The translations under genes were made by a program, and so were the position numbers. DNA of 64,000 nt from an uncultured Opitutia bacterium (lineage in GTDB: Bacteria > Verrucomicrobiota > Verrucomicrobiia > Opitutales > Puniceicoccaceae), in assembly GCA_913056175.1 (NCBI GenBank), contig CAJXLM010000005.1, positions 1 through 64,000 on the forward strand. Reading direction: 5' to 3'. This document shows, piece after piece, positions 52,601 to 61,935 of the stretch. The notes below the pieces were generated by a model that made no database searches, was not told the DNA's origin, and worked only from the letters and a program-made list of their open reading frames with translations. The first letter of the stretch is position 1. Every line of letters begins with the position of its first letter.

Positions 52601-53091
52601 CCCTCTTCCGGTCCTTCCCGGTCACCGCCCGCGCCGACTCCTACGCGGATTGGCAGGCGAGCTTCCTTCCCGGTGATTCGATGAGCCTCGCCGAGGAATC
52701 CCCCTCCGCCGACCCGGATGGGGACGGCTTTTCCAACCTCTGGGAATACGCCACAGGTCACGATCCCCTCCGCGCCGAGGATCGGCCCGCCTCCCGGCAG
52801 GTCCTGTCCATTGCCGCGGACCCCGACGCCGCCCCACCCGACCACCTTGAGCTCCGCTTCCGGAAACCCGCCGGCCGCTCCGATCTCGCCTACCGCCTGG
52901 AATGGGCCGAGCACCCGGCCGGTCCCTGGGAAAATCTTTCGGGGTCCGCGCCAGCCCCCTTGGTGACCGAACTCCCCGCCAGTCGGGAGGAAGTACGGTA
53001 TACGGTCGCCCCCGACGAATTCTCGTCCGCCTCCGCCGTCTTCTTCCGCCTGGTCATGACCACCGCAGCCTCCACCTCGTCCCTTGACTGA
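49633..53091 (+). CDS. large secreted subtilisin-like (S8) protease with LamG domain
   Basis: A 1152-residue exported protein. An N-terminal membrane or signal segment (GFLVLAAAILWRVGA) is followed by a Pro/Ala-rich region to about 135 and a propeptide-like part. The S8 domain has Asp303 in IAVIDSGMDLDHPDL, His358 in GHGTHVSGIIG, Asn454 in AAAGNEG and Ser523 in DGTSMAAPFVAGG. A LamG/concanavalin-like domain covers about 690-890 (AWDFEGLPGTTTVLDSSGEG, DEVRIYERVLSRREIAAL). Near the end DPDGDGFSNLWEYATGHDP resembles calcium-binding thrombospondin type 3 segments. Probably degrades extracellular protein or processes the giant Ig protein encoded next. Confidence 0.9.
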   Translation: MRWSWLRWGGPGFLVLAAAILWRVGAPVSSPPTPPRGEDAPMPERTAIERFPHSDPPSAPATPAPAAARSFPAAGGTLPAIPLLPPPGPMQPLASPAEAPPPLALRRAPSAAHADPAPPGLAGAAGPPDPLADYEILEERGLLDAPQRRYFRFRLLRDPEGGTVRTVTAFLRTDGDPPESTWEKSGQSVMKAAEVLVTVDNASEASALRAWAADRGARVRDRNPRNPLREVLLPEPSLNAVPDAVAALRAIVPLAEPDYLYFPLARQPDDPDYSEQFAFAQIGAEEAWEHSTGSADAIIAVIDSGMDLDHPDLAPNLWSIPGEIPDNGIDDDGNGFIDDVHGYDFASDDTDPDDETGHGTHVSGIIGAVGDNALGVAGVNWQVRLLPLRTGDNTLSTSAIVDALDYVTALREDHNHPIIATNNSYGGPDPSELVRQAIERQRDAGILFVAAAGNEGLNNDAFPSYPANHPVDNVLSVAATGAGGDSLAYYSNFGPATVDLAAPGSTILSTGRGGTYTYMDGTSMAAPFVAGGLALLHALDSSLTAPELRDTLLAGADSRPGLSSWVAGGRFLDLGAAALALDPQPYLDLPPALGDPLWLAGPAGLRVPLTLRQPDGTLVAEPYGTTSWTVEPAAGSELVDSERLLGEFLLEEEGLYTVTAHWEGGGPARSTVEFAVEVRSPETNDDALFAAWDFEGLPGTTTVLDSSGEGHHGILVGAQREDGPRGQALRLDGTTLPTEERVTVTEPESGAVTFAAWVRSDSRGASIFPRIFDGPEYLFYFGRGPEPQDAFAEGNHDTLKFLAARTGADGVWYSGASTVSDGTWTHVAVTFDGTAADPRPTFYLDGERTETLAQALPEGGRAPGGSEATLGNRRVNGLWDRPWDGLLDEVRIYERVLSRREIAALAGHPGASAPDGPGLPGPADPVRPAVAASTPLSVRMTPAGWEGTWSVLAGPATASFADPTAPATDATFPVEGTYELEWETPLEGLSLFRSFPVTARADSYADWQASFLPGDSMSLAEESPSADPDGDGFSNLWEYATGHDPLRAEDRPASRQVLSIAADPDAAPPDHLELRFRKPAGRSDLAYRLEWAEHPAGPWENLSGSAPAPLVTELPASREEVRYTVAPDEFSSASAVFFRLVMTTAASTSSLD

Positions 53092-53399
53092 GCCGACCCC
53101 AGCGGACGTCGCCTCGGCTTTCGGGGCGCCCGGGAGCCCCGGAGGACACGGGCCCCGGCCCCCGCGGGCCACCACCGTCCGTGCACGCGGTGGATCCATC
53201 GTTCCTTGGATGGCCCGCGAGGAAAAGAATGCCCCGACCGGGGTGGCCCAAAAGCCCTCGAATCCGGAATTGACCCTTTACCGACCCGCCCGAAGTCTCT
53301 AACCGCGGTTTGTCTCCGAAGGTTTCCATTCTCGCCATCCCCGCTACACCCACCTCGAACGATTCCGACCCTGCCCATCGTTCTCTTCTCCAAGATCCC
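53092..53399. other. spacer between protease and Ig-repeat lipoprotein genes
   Basis: About 300 bases with GC-rich inverted stretches just after the protease stop (53110-53175), which may form a terminator, and an AT-richer part near 53270-53300 that may hold the next promoter. No gene is supported here. Confidence 0.4.
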
Positions 53400-56300
53400 A
53401 TGGCTATGAACCATCTTCCCCGCGTTCTCTCTTTCCGCCGGCCCGCGACCGCCCTCGCAGTCCCCGCCCTAGCCTTCCTTCTCATCCTTGCCGGATGCGG
53501 GAAACCCGAGGTGGGCACGATCGCCGTGAGCCCGGAGGAGGCGGTCGTAACGGTGGGAGGGGAAACCCGTTTTCAAGCGGAAGCCCAGTCCACCAAGGAT
53601 AAGCCGATGGATTCGGTCACCTTTGCGTGGTCGGTCGACGGGGACGCCGGGTCGATTGGGCCGGATGGCACTTTCGTCGCGGAGCGGCCGGGCCGTGCCA
53701 CGGTCGTGGCCGAGGGGGAGAGTGTGCAGGGGGAAGCGTCTGTAACCGTTCAGCCGGTCCCGGTCGCCTCCCTCCAGGCGACCCTACCGGAGGGTCCACT
53801 CCTCGCCGGGAGTGAGATCTCCGTGGAACTCGCCAGCCTCGACTCGGACGGTTCGCCCGCGGGCTACCACTCGGTGGCGCTGTCCTCGGAGGCAGCCGGC
53901 CTCGGTCTCCCCTCCTCCCCGATCGATCTCGGCGCGAACGGGACCGCCTCTGCCTCCCTCCGCCTGCCCTCCCAGCCCGGAAAGTACACGGTGGACCTGC
54001 AGTCGGGCGAGATTCAGCAGGAGGTCACCCTCGAGGTGGTCCCCCTCCCGATCGAGTCGCTGACCGTCACCCCGGAAAAGACCAGCGATCTGGTCGGCTC
54101 CACGGTCGCGGTCACCCTGCAGGCCACCGCCACAGGGGGGGATGCCGCAGGCTACAACCGCATCCAGCTTTCCAGCCCGACCGACGGGACGAGCCTCTCT
54201 ACCGACGCGGTCACCCTTGACGGGTCCGGGGAAGCCAGCTTCACCCTCGATCTCGCGGACCAACCGGGGGAGAACACCGTCCGCGCGGCGGGGGGCGGTA
54301 CGGAATCCTCGGCGACCGTCCAGGGCAATCCGCCCGTCCAAATTTCCGTCGAACCCCGGCAGACGGAGTTCATCCTCGGCGCGAGCGTGCCCCTCTCCGC
54401 CCGGGTGGCGGATGCCGACGGGAACTCCCGCCAAGTGGCTCCCGAGTGGAGCGTGGGAGGGTCCGTGGGCTCCATCGACGACGATACCCTCCAGCTCGAC
54501 CAGGTCGGGGAAGGCGTGCTCATCGCCCGCTTCGATTCTCTCCAGGCCAATCTTTCTTTCCGCGTCGTGCCCGGGGCACCCGCTTCCGTGAGCGTGACAC
54601 CGGACCAGGCCTCCCTGCGAGCCGGCGACAAGACCTCGTTCACCGCGCAGGTCCTCAATCCCGAGGGGAGGGTCCTCGCGGAACCGGTCGAGTGGTCGGC
54701 CCAGGGGGACATCGGTACGATTCAGGCGGACGGTACCTTCCAGGCGACCGGGGCGGGCGAGGGTTCGGTCGTCGCCACGGCCGGGGATGCCACCGGCTCG
54801 GTTCCCGTGACCGTCGCTCCGGGGGATCTCACCGCGATCCGCATCCAACTGGAGGATTCCACTTTCGCCGCCGGTGACGAAGTTCCCCTCGAGGCAGTCG
54901 GGTTGGACGCCTACGGCAATTCCTTCCCGATCACGCCGGAGTGGACGGTGAGTGCCGCGCTCGGCCCCATTGAGAGCGACCCGGCCCGCTTCCTGCCCCG
55001 CACGGTGGGTGCGGGCTTCCTGCTCGCCTCGGTGGATTCCGTCGCCGCAAGACAGGAGATCGAAGTGGTTCCGGGTACGCCCGCCGAGCTGGAGCTGGCA
55101 CCCGCCTCCGCCAACGTCGTCGCCGGAGAAACCCTGCCCTTCACCACCATCGTCCGCGACGCCTTCGGGAACCCAATCGAAGCGACCGCCTCCCTCTCCC
55201 TTGGCACCGATCTCGGCACGCTGGCCGAGGACGGTGTCTTTTCCGCCCGGAAGGCCGGCAACGGCGTTCTCCAGGCCTCCTTCGACGACTTGAGCGCGGA
55301 GAGCAATCTCACCGTGATTCCGGCTCGCATGGAGCGGGTTGAGATCCAGCCGAGTGCCACGATCGAGGCGACGGCGGGCGATGCCGTACCCCTCCGCCTC
55401 CTCGGTTTCGATTCCTTCGGCAATCCGGTGCGCGCCACCGTCTCCTGGACCCTCGAGCCGGCGCTCGGCCCCATCGACCCGGACCAGGTGTTCCTGCCGG
55501 AGAAAGCGGGAGTCGCCTCCCTGACGGGGAATATTGTTCAGGACCGCACCGGCCAGACCTTTTTGCGCACGGCGGAGGTCTCGGTGGTGCCGGGAGCGAC
55601 CACGCAGCTCTCCGTCCATCCGCCGGAGGTGACCACAACGGCCGGTGAGACGGTCGATTTCGAAGCCACTGGCACCGACGCGTTCGGCAACGAGACGGGT
55701 TCCGCCGTCGACTGGTCCCTCCAACCTGCCGGGGTCGGGACGATCGACGAAGCGGGACGACTCCAACCAAGGCGCGCCGTCGGAGAGGCTGAGGTGACCG
55801 CCCGAGTGGGCAATGTGGTCGGCACCGCCGCTCTCGAGGTGGATCCTGCCGAACCCAGTTTCCTCCGCATTTCCCCCGGGAGCCTCGAGATCACCGCAGG
55901 GCAGACCGCCACCGTGGAAAGCATCGTCGAGGACCGGTTCGGCAACCGCATCGATCAACCCGTGCGCTGGTCCCTCGCGAATTCAGCCGTCGGGGAAATG
56001 ACCGGGAATGAGTTCCATCCGAGGACCGCCGGGGAGAGCCATTTACGGGCGACCCTCGGCTCCCTCGCCGCAGAGATCCCGGTCACGGTCGAAACAGGAC
56101 CGGCCACCAACGTGCGGATCACTACCGAGGCCGACGAGCTCGCCGCCGGCACCAGCCTTCCCTTGCGGGCGGAGGTCACGGATGCCGGGGGGAATCCGGT
56201 CTCCGGCGAGGTCTCCTGGTCCCTCGAGGGCAATGGGGAAGGGAGCGGTACCATCGCGGACAATGACACCTTCACAGCGACCACCGCCGGACCGGTCACC

Positions 56301-58184
56301 CTCCTCGCGACCCTCCCGGACGGCGCCAGCGACCGCCACGCGCTCACCATTGTCCCCGGCGCGCCCGCCACGGTCAGCGTCGAACCCGCTTCCATCGAGG
56401 TGGTTGCGGGCAAGACCGAGCAATTCTCCGTCTCCGTCGAGGATGGAGAGGGAAACACGGTGAGCGATTTCGCGCCCGTGTGGTCCATCCCCGACGACCT
56501 CGGGAGCATCGGCGAGGACGAGGTCTTTCATGCCCGCATGGCCGGCACCGGCTCGCTCGAAGTGACGGTCGGCGAGGCCAGTACCTCCGTTGAGGCAACG
56601 GTCGTCCCGGGCCCGGTCGCCTCCGTACAGGTGGAGCCCGCCGAGGCCACCCTCGCCGCCGGGGAAACCCTCGCCCTGCAAGCGCAACCCTTCGACGCGG
56701 AGGGGAATCCGCTCGACATGGACGTCTCCTTCAGCGCGACCGGGGGAATCGGGAACATCGACGCGGACGGCACCTTCGCCGCCCGCACCGTCGGGCAGGG
56801 AAATCTCGTCGCACGGGCGGGACCCGTGGCCGAGGTCACGGCCACCACGGTGGTTCCCGGCCCGATCGACTCCGTCGAGGTGGTCCCCGGTGATGCGAGC
56901 GTGGTTGCCGGCGAAATTGTTTCCCTCGCCGCGACCGCCCGGGATGCCTTCGGCAACCGGGTCCCCCGCGATCTGTTCCAATGGCAACTGGGGCAGGGTG
57001 AATCGGCTCCGACGGTGGAGGCGGAGGAAGTGGAATTTTCCGACCGGGAGGTCGGGACGATCGCGGTGACCGCGCGGGCGAACGGAGTCGCCGGCAGCGC
57101 CCGCGTCGAGGTCGTCCCCGCCGCACTGGATCGTTTCACCGTCACACCCGGCTCGATCTCCGCCGCGTCCGGGGACTCCGTCCCACTCGCGATCGAGGGA
57201 TTGGACCGCTTCGGCAATACGGTTGAGATCAAGCCCTCCGTCACCACGGAACCGGAAGAACTGGGCACCCACGACCCGCAGGCCGGCCATTGGACGGCCG
57301 CCGCCGAGGGGGAGGGTTTCCTGCGGATTCAACAGGGCTCCACCGAATCGATGATTCCCCTCGCCGTGACGCCGGGGACCCCGGTCCGGCTGGAGATTCA
57401 AGGCCTCGAGGAATCCTATGTCGCCGGCCGGGACTATCCGCACGAATTGGTCGGCTTTGACGCGGGTGGAAACCGGGTGTCGGTCGAGGCCCGTTGGGCG
57501 GTGAGTCCTTCCATTGGATCGGTGGAAGCGGAGACCGGCCGATTGCTCGCCCGGACCCAGGGCGGTGGCGTCCTCGTGGGATTGACCGACGGGTTGACGG
57601 TCGCCGAATCGATCGAAGTCCGTCCGGGAGAGGTCCACACCTACTTTCTCGAACCGAGCCCGGTCACCCTGACCGCCGGTGCCGAGCAGGTGATCACCGT
57701 CGAAGCCTTCGACGCCCAGCAAAATCCCGTGCCCCTGACCGCGGATGCCCTCGAGTGGTCGATCGTCGGACCCATCGCCGAGGTGGTGCGACCCGGGGTG
57801 GTCCGGGGAACACGGGAGGGCACCGGCAAGGCCATTGCCCGCATGGGCGATCTCTACGGAGAAGCGATTCTTCGCGTCGAACCGGGTGCTCCTGACCTCG
57901 CCCAGAGTCGGCTCCGCACGGTCCATGCCACGGTCCCCGCGAATGGGGAGAGCGAGGCCGACCTCCTGATTGAGGTGCGCGACGCCTACCGGAACCCGGT
58001 GCCGGGCGTCTCCGTCACCCTGGTCTCGAGCCGGGCGGAGGACACCATCAGCCAGATCCCGCCGACGGATGCCGATGGAGAGACCGTTGCCCAGGTCCGT
58101 TCCTCGGTTCCCGGTGAATCGATCTACCGTCTCCTGATCGACGGGGAAGTTTCGGAGGATAGCGCGGAAGTCCAGTTCGAGTAG
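53400..58184 (+). CDS. giant Ig-like (BIG-type) repeat lipoprotein
   Basis: A 1594-residue surface protein. The signal ends in a lipobox (FLLILAGC) around residue 33, so it should be lipid-anchored. The rest is about 14-16 repeats of roughly 90-110 residues, each with a pattern like VxVxPxxxxxxAGxxxxxxAxxxDAFGN, then xWxxxxxxGxIxxDGxFxAxxxGxxxxxA and a V(V)PG boundary. These are bacterial Ig-like (Big2/Big1-like) folds found in adhesins. The last unit (ADLLIEVRDAYRNPVPGVSV) is Big1-like, as in invasins. The earlier in-frame start at 53310 lacks signal features; ATG 53400 gives a clean lipoprotein signal. Confidence 0.88.
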   Translation: MAMNHLPRVLSFRRPATALAVPALAFLLILAGCGKPEVGTIAVSPEEAVVTVGGETRFQAEAQSTKDKPMDSVTFAWSVDGDAGSIGPDGTFVAERPGRATVVAEGESVQGEASVTVQPVPVASLQATLPEGPLLAGSEISVELASLDSDGSPAGYHSVALSSEAAGLGLPSSPIDLGANGTASASLRLPSQPGKYTVDLQSGEIQQEVTLEVVPLPIESLTVTPEKTSDLVGSTVAVTLQATATGGDAAGYNRIQLSSPTDGTSLSTDAVTLDGSGEASFTLDLADQPGENTVRAAGGGTESSATVQGNPPVQISVEPRQTEFILGASVPLSARVADADGNSRQVAPEWSVGGSVGSIDDDTLQLDQVGEGVLIARFDSLQANLSFRVVPGAPASVSVTPDQASLRAGDKTSFTAQVLNPEGRVLAEPVEWSAQGDIGTIQADGTFQATGAGEGSVVATAGDATGSVPVTVAPGDLTAIRIQLEDSTFAAGDEVPLEAVGLDAYGNSFPITPEWTVSAALGPIESDPARFLPRTVGAGFLLASVDSVAARQEIEVVPGTPAELELAPASANVVAGETLPFTTIVRDAFGNPIEATASLSLGTDLGTLAEDGVFSARKAGNGVLQASFDDLSAESNLTVIPARMERVEIQPSATIEATAGDAVPLRLLGFDSFGNPVRATVSWTLEPALGPIDPDQVFLPEKAGVASLTGNIVQDRTGQTFLRTAEVSVVPGATTQLSVHPPEVTTTAGETVDFEATGTDAFGNETGSAVDWSLQPAGVGTIDEAGRLQPRRAVGEAEVTARVGNVVGTAALEVDPAEPSFLRISPGSLEITAGQTATVESIVEDRFGNRIDQPVRWSLANSAVGEMTGNEFHPRTAGESHLRATLGSLAAEIPVTVETGPATNVRITTEADELAAGTSLPLRAEVTDAGGNPVSGEVSWSLEGNGEGSGTIADNDTFTATTAGPVTLLATLPDGASDRHALTIVPGAPATVSVEPASIEVVAGKTEQFSVSVEDGEGNTVSDFAPVWSIPDDLGSIGEDEVFHARMAGTGSLEVTVGEASTSVEATVVPGPVASVQVEPAEATLAAGETLALQAQPFDAEGNPLDMDVSFSATGGIGNIDADGTFAARTVGQGNLVARAGPVAEVTATTVVPGPIDSVEVVPGDASVVAGEIVSLAATARDAFGNRVPRDLFQWQLGQGESAPTVEAEEVEFSDREVGTIAVTARANGVAGSARVEVVPAALDRFTVTPGSISAASGDSVPLAIEGLDRFGNTVEIKPSVTTEPEELGTHDPQAGHWTAAAEGEGFLRIQQGSTESMIPLAVTPGTPVRLEIQGLEESYVAGRDYPHELVGFDAGGNRVSVEARWAVSPSIGSVEAETGRLLARTQGGGVLVGLTDGLTVAESIEVRPGEVHTYFLEPSPVTLTAGAEQVITVEAFDAQQNPVPLTADALEWSIVGPIAEVVRPGVVRGTREGTGKAIARMGDLYGEAILRVEPGAPDLAQSRLRTVHATVPANGESEADLLIEVRDAYRNPVPGVSVTLVSSRAEDTISQIPPTDADGETVAQVRSSVPGESIYRLLIDGEVSEDSAEVQFE

Positions 58185-58224
58185 GCAGGGCCCAAGGGGG
58201 CCGCGATCGGCGGCACTCTTGCGG

Positions 58225-58297
<73 letters not shown>

Positions 58298-58416
58298 GGC
58301 GCAGCACCGAAACTGCCCGGCCGGCGTTCCGTGGGCAAGGGTCCATTTCTCTCCTCCGGGAACACGACCGCGGATTGACACCCGCGCCGTGCTCCGTTTG
58401 TCTCTCCGCTTCTCAC

Positions 58417-58494
58417 GGTGGTAGTAGCTCAGTAGGTTAGAGCACTGGATTGTGGTTCCAGGGGTCGCCGGTTCAAATCCGGTCTACCACCCCA
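58417..58494 (+). tRNA. tRNA-His (GTG)
   Basis: An 8-bp acceptor stem GGTGGTAG/CTACCACC includes the extra G-1:C73 pair specific to tRNA-His. D-arm AGCTCAGTAGGTTAGAGC, anticodon arm CTGGA-TTGTGGT-TCCAG with anticodon GTG, and T-arm GCCGGTTCAAATCCGGT are all present. CCA is encoded at 58492-58494. It lies about 120 bases from the opposite-strand tRNA-Ile2. Confidence 0.96.
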
Positions 58495-58543
58495 GTTGTA
58501 CCGGGTTGCTTCTCCCGCTGATTCTCGTCACCCCTCGTTCACC

Positions 58544-59917
58544 ATGAGTCCCCCCACCCACCAGGAGCTGCGGGAACAACTCGCCCGGTGCCCGGCTGCG
58601 GAGTTGGCCGATTTGCTGGTCCAGCTCGCCGACCAGAGCACGGAGGTGGAGAAGGCCGTCCAGACCTTTCTCCTCCGCGGGGATCCCAAGGCACTCGCCC
58701 GCTCCCTCCGCAGTCGCATTGCCAGCGTGAGCCGTGGCACGCGATTCTTCTTCCGCGCTGAGGTCCACGCGCTGGCCAGACGCCTCGAGGATCTTCTCTC
58801 CACGATCGAGAAAGATCTCCTCCCGGCCGATCCGCTCCTCGCCCTCCGCTGCCTCGGCGCCTTTCTCGCCAGCGACGAGAAGATCTATCCACGCGTCGAT
58901 GATTCCAGCGGGGTGATCGGCGATGCCTACCACGAGGCCTGTCGACTCCTCGGGAATGCCTCCACCGCGGCCAACCAGCCGCCGGAGGCGACCGAGCTCT
59001 TTCTGTCGCTCTCCTCCAAGAACCCCTACGGGACAAGGGATCGCCTCTTCGACGAGGCCGCCCGGATTGTCGCCCCGGACGATCTGCAGGCAATCGTCGA
59101 CGAGTGGTACGAGCGGTACCAGGAGGAACGCGGAGAGCCCCTCCCCGGCATCGGCGTTCAGCTCTCCGCGGTCGCCCGCAGTATGGGCCGTCTTTCCCTC
59201 TTCGAGGAAACCCTTCTCGGGGGTCGCTCCCTCGAGGACGTTCCCCTCTTCACCCCCCAGCTGGTCCGCGTCTACCTCGAGCATGGACAGCCGGAGACCG
59301 CCCTCGATCGCTTCCGGACCGGGACGAAGGACAAGCACCTCTTCGAGTACTCCGCGATGCTCCTCGAGCTGCACGCCGCCTTGCCCGCACACGACGAAAT
59401 CTCCCGGCGGCTCTGGGAAGCGTTCGCCGCCTCCGCCGACAGTTCGCTGGCGGATGCTTACCTCGAACGCCTCCCGGCAGGCGAGCGCGACTTCATCCGC
59501 GAACGCATGCGCCAGCATGTCCGCACCGCTGGTTTTTCCCTCCTTCAGCAGGCCGAATTCTTTCTCGCCATGGGCGAGACCGCCACGGCCGCCGCCCTCC
59601 TCGAGAACGGCTACAACTCCCTCACCGAGAGCGATTCCGAGTACTCCCTCGTCTCCCTCGCGAGAAGACTCGAAAACCCCGAGCCCCTCGCCGCCTCCCT
59701 CCTCTACCGCGCCGCCCTCGCCTCCCTTCTCCGGACGAGCAATTCGAGGTACTACTCCCGCGCCGTCCACTACGCGAAAACCCTCAAGAACCTCTCGGAA
59801 GAGATCACCGACTGGAAAGCCGCGCCCCCACCCGAACGCTTTTGGCAGCAAATCCGCGAAGATCACGGCCGCAAGCCGGCTTTCTGGAAAAAGCTCGCCC
59901 AAGCCTCCCTGCCCTGA
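58544..59917 (+). CDS. hypothetical alpha-helical protein, possibly DUF6880-like
   Basis: A 457-residue cytosolic protein without signal peptide or membrane helix. It is mostly alpha-helical and looks repeat-built: ELREQLARCPAAELADLLVQ, LARRLEDLLSTIEKDLLPAD, PEATELFLSLSSKNPYGTRD, AAFLENGYNSL-like segments near the end (AALLENGYNSLTESDSEYSL). The N-terminal part with LLVQLADQSTEVEKAVQTFL and a final YSRAVHYAKTLKNLS resembles DUF6880-type proteins, which I recall only in outline. No enzyme motif is visible. It follows the tRNA-His gene by 49 bases. Confidence 0.7.
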   Translation: MSPPTHQELREQLARCPAAELADLLVQLADQSTEVEKAVQTFLLRGDPKALARSLRSRIASVSRGTRFFFRAEVHALARRLEDLLSTIEKDLLPADPLLALRCLGAFLASDEKIYPRVDDSSGVIGDAYHEACRLLGNASTAANQPPEATELFLSLSSKNPYGTRDRLFDEAARIVAPDDLQAIVDEWYERYQEERGEPLPGIGVQLSAVARSMGRLSLFEETLLGGRSLEDVPLFTPQLVRVYLEHGQPETALDRFRTGTKDKHLFEYSAMLLELHAALPAHDEISRRLWEAFAASADSSLADAYLERLPAGERDFIRERMRQHVRTAGFSLLQQAEFFLAMGETATAAALLENGYNSLTESDSEYSLVSLARRLENPEPLAASLLYRAALASLLRTSNSRYYSRAVHYAKTLKNLSEEITDWKAAPPPERFWQQIREDHGRKPAFWKKLAQASLP

Positions 59918-60266
59918 ATCCGGCACCGGGGAACCGGGTCCGAGGCCCCTGAACCGCACTTAGCAACCACCCTCCTCCGCGGCGCGACCGGCGGGGGGAA
60001 CGACCTTGCCGACGCCCGGATGCTACAAGGGCTTCCCGCCCGCTTCCCCCTCGCCCCGCGCCTCCCAGCCATCGCCTTCCCCGCAAGCGGGCTGGGGAAG
60101 GTGTGACTCCGGTCCTTTCCTCCGGAACCATCGATTCGGAAAGCGGAGAGAGTGCGCGGTCCCGGAGATGCGGTGAGCGGGAAGGACCCACGGGGCGAAG
60201 ACCGGCGAACGCCCACGGCGACAAGGGAATCGTGGGAAGTTCTTCTCGCCACGCGTACGCTTGGAT
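59918..60266. other. convergent spacer with hairpin at 60075-60101
   Basis: No gene is supported in these 349 bases. CCTTCCCC (60075-60082) and GGGGAAGG (60094-60101) form an 8-bp stem with an 11-base loop, roughly midway between the hypothetical gene and the photolyase gene. Such stems resemble REP-type elements and may end both transcripts. Confidence 0.5.
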
Positions 60267-61868
60267 TCAGGGGGCATCCTTTGGGGTCGCCGCTTCCTGC
60301 CCACTGCCCTCGTCGAGAGCGAGGCCCAGCTGGGAGGAATCCCGGCGGGAGCGGCGGGGGCGACGACGATCCTCCGGGGAACGCCGGGAACCGTGCTGCT
60401 CGCGGACCCGGGCGGCTTCCGCCCAGTAGGCCTCGGAGCGCCGGAGCGCGGCGAATTTCGCCCGGGCACCCCGTACCGCCTCCTGGTGATCGACGACCGG
60501 TCGCGGGTAGTCCACCCCGGGCCGGAAACCGGCGTCTCGAGCCTCGGCCGCGGTCAGCGTCCACGGCTGCTGGAGACGCTCCTCCGGCAGTTTCCCCAGC
60601 TCCGGTACCCAGGCGCGCACGAAGCTGCCGGCCGGGTCGTGGTCGGCCGCCTGCTTGAGCGGGCTGTAGATGCGGAGGGTGTTGATCCCAGTCACCCCGC
60701 TCTGCATCTGGATCTGGGAGAGGTGGATGCCGGGCTCGTAATCGATGAACTGCCGGGCGAGGAAGGGGTGGAAGTGGCGCCAGTCCAACCAGAGGTCGTA
60801 GGCCGCGAAGGAGACCAGCATCGCCCGCATGCGGAAATTGATCCAGCCCCGCGCGCGCAGGGACCGCATGCAGGCATCGACGAAGGGATAGCCCGTCCGG
60901 CCCTCCTGCCAGGCAGCCAGTCGGGCTTCGTCGGGTGCGGCCGGGCGCAGGTCATCGCAGGACCGGTTGAAGCAGTGGAACTCGAGGGCCGGCTCGTTTT
61001 CCAGCTTCTGCATGAAATGGCAGTGCCACCGGCAGCGGGAAAGAAAGGAGGAGGCGTCTGTCTTCGGGAGGGAGGTGCCCCGGGCCGCCTCCACTACCGC
61101 TACGGCCCGCCGCAGCGAGAGGCAGCCCCAGCTCAGGTAGGGGCTGAGCCGGGAGCACTGTTCGTAGGCGGTGACAGGGCTACTCATGGCCCGGCGGTAG
61201 CCGCGCCCGCGGCCCTCGGCGAAGGAGTGCAGCACCCGGAGCCCTTCCTCTTCCCCGCCCACCAGGTCCGGCGCCCGTCCGGCCTGCCGACGGAGATCGA
61301 TCCCCCGGAAGGCCTGCCCCGGATCTTCCCCCCCCACGCTGATCCCAACCACCTCCCCCAGCAGCGCGGCTTCCTCGCGGTGCAGCGCCCGGTTCCACCG
61401 GCGCGCCCAGCCATCCCGGTCGCGGAGGCCGCGGACCACTCCTGCCTGTGGAAACTCGCGCCAGTCCACCCCCCTCTCCCGCGCCCAGGCCATCACCCGA
61501 CGGTCGCGGGAATAGGTGATCGCGTTTCCGGTCTCCTCGTGGGACCAGAGCCCGGAAAATCCGGTCTCCTCGCGCAACTCCTCCAACACGGCCACCGCCT
61601 CGCCCTGCCGCACCACGAGCTGGACTCCCCGCTCGCGCAAGGACGCAGCCAGCCCGACCAGCGACTCCCGCACGAAATCCGCGTGCAGGCCGTCCGCGTC
61701 GGATGCCGCCCACACCTCCGGCTCCACCAGGTAGACCGCGAGCAGGGGTCCCTCCGCGGCGGCCGCTACCAGCGGGGCGTGGTCGTGGACGCGGAGGTCC
61801 CGCTTGAACCACACACACTGCGGCGGGCGTAGCTGACCCCGTGGATCCATGCGGTCAGCCAACCCCAT
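60267..61868 (-). CDS. phr: cryptochrome/deoxyribodipyrimidine photolyase
   Basis: A 533-residue flavoprotein of the photolyase/cryptochrome family. The N-terminal Rossmann domain starts CVWFKRDLRVHDHAPL and includes LYSHEETGN-like text (GLWSHEETGNAITYSRDRRV). The FAD-binding helical domain shows SRLSPYLSWGCLSLRRAV, WQEGRTGYPFVDACMRSLRA, GWINFRMRAMLVSFAAYDLW and YEPGIHLSQIQMQSGVTGIN. It would repair UV-induced pyrimidine dimers with blue light or act as a light sensor. The exact subgroup cannot be told. The last 50 residues are basic and low-complexity. It lies 67 bases after rsmE. Confidence 0.92.
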   Translation of the reverse strand: MGLADRMDPRGQLRPPQCVWFKRDLRVHDHAPLVAAAAEGPLLAVYLVEPEVWAASDADGLHADFVRESLVGLAASLRERGVQLVVRQGEAVAVLEELREETGFSGLWSHEETGNAITYSRDRRVMAWARERGVDWREFPQAGVVRGLRDRDGWARRWNRALHREEAALLGEVVGISVGGEDPGQAFRGIDLRRQAGRAPDLVGGEEEGLRVLHSFAEGRGRGYRRAMSSPVTAYEQCSRLSPYLSWGCLSLRRAVAVVEAARGTSLPKTDASSFLSRCRWHCHFMQKLENEPALEFHCFNRSCDDLRPAAPDEARLAAWQEGRTGYPFVDACMRSLRARGWINFRMRAMLVSFAAYDLWLDWRHFHPFLARQFIDYEPGIHLSQIQMQSGVTGINTLRIYSPLKQAADHDPAGSFVRAWVPELGKLPEERLQQPWTLTAAEARDAGFRPGVDYPRPVVDHQEAVRGARAKFAALRRSEAYWAEAARVREQHGSRRSPEDRRRPRRSRRDSSQLGLALDEGSGQEAATPKDAP

Positions 61869-61935
61869 TCCGCCGCGAGGGCAACCCGCCCCGCCCGGAA
61901 CTCGCCCCGCGGGCCCGCGACCGGCAAGGGGTCCC

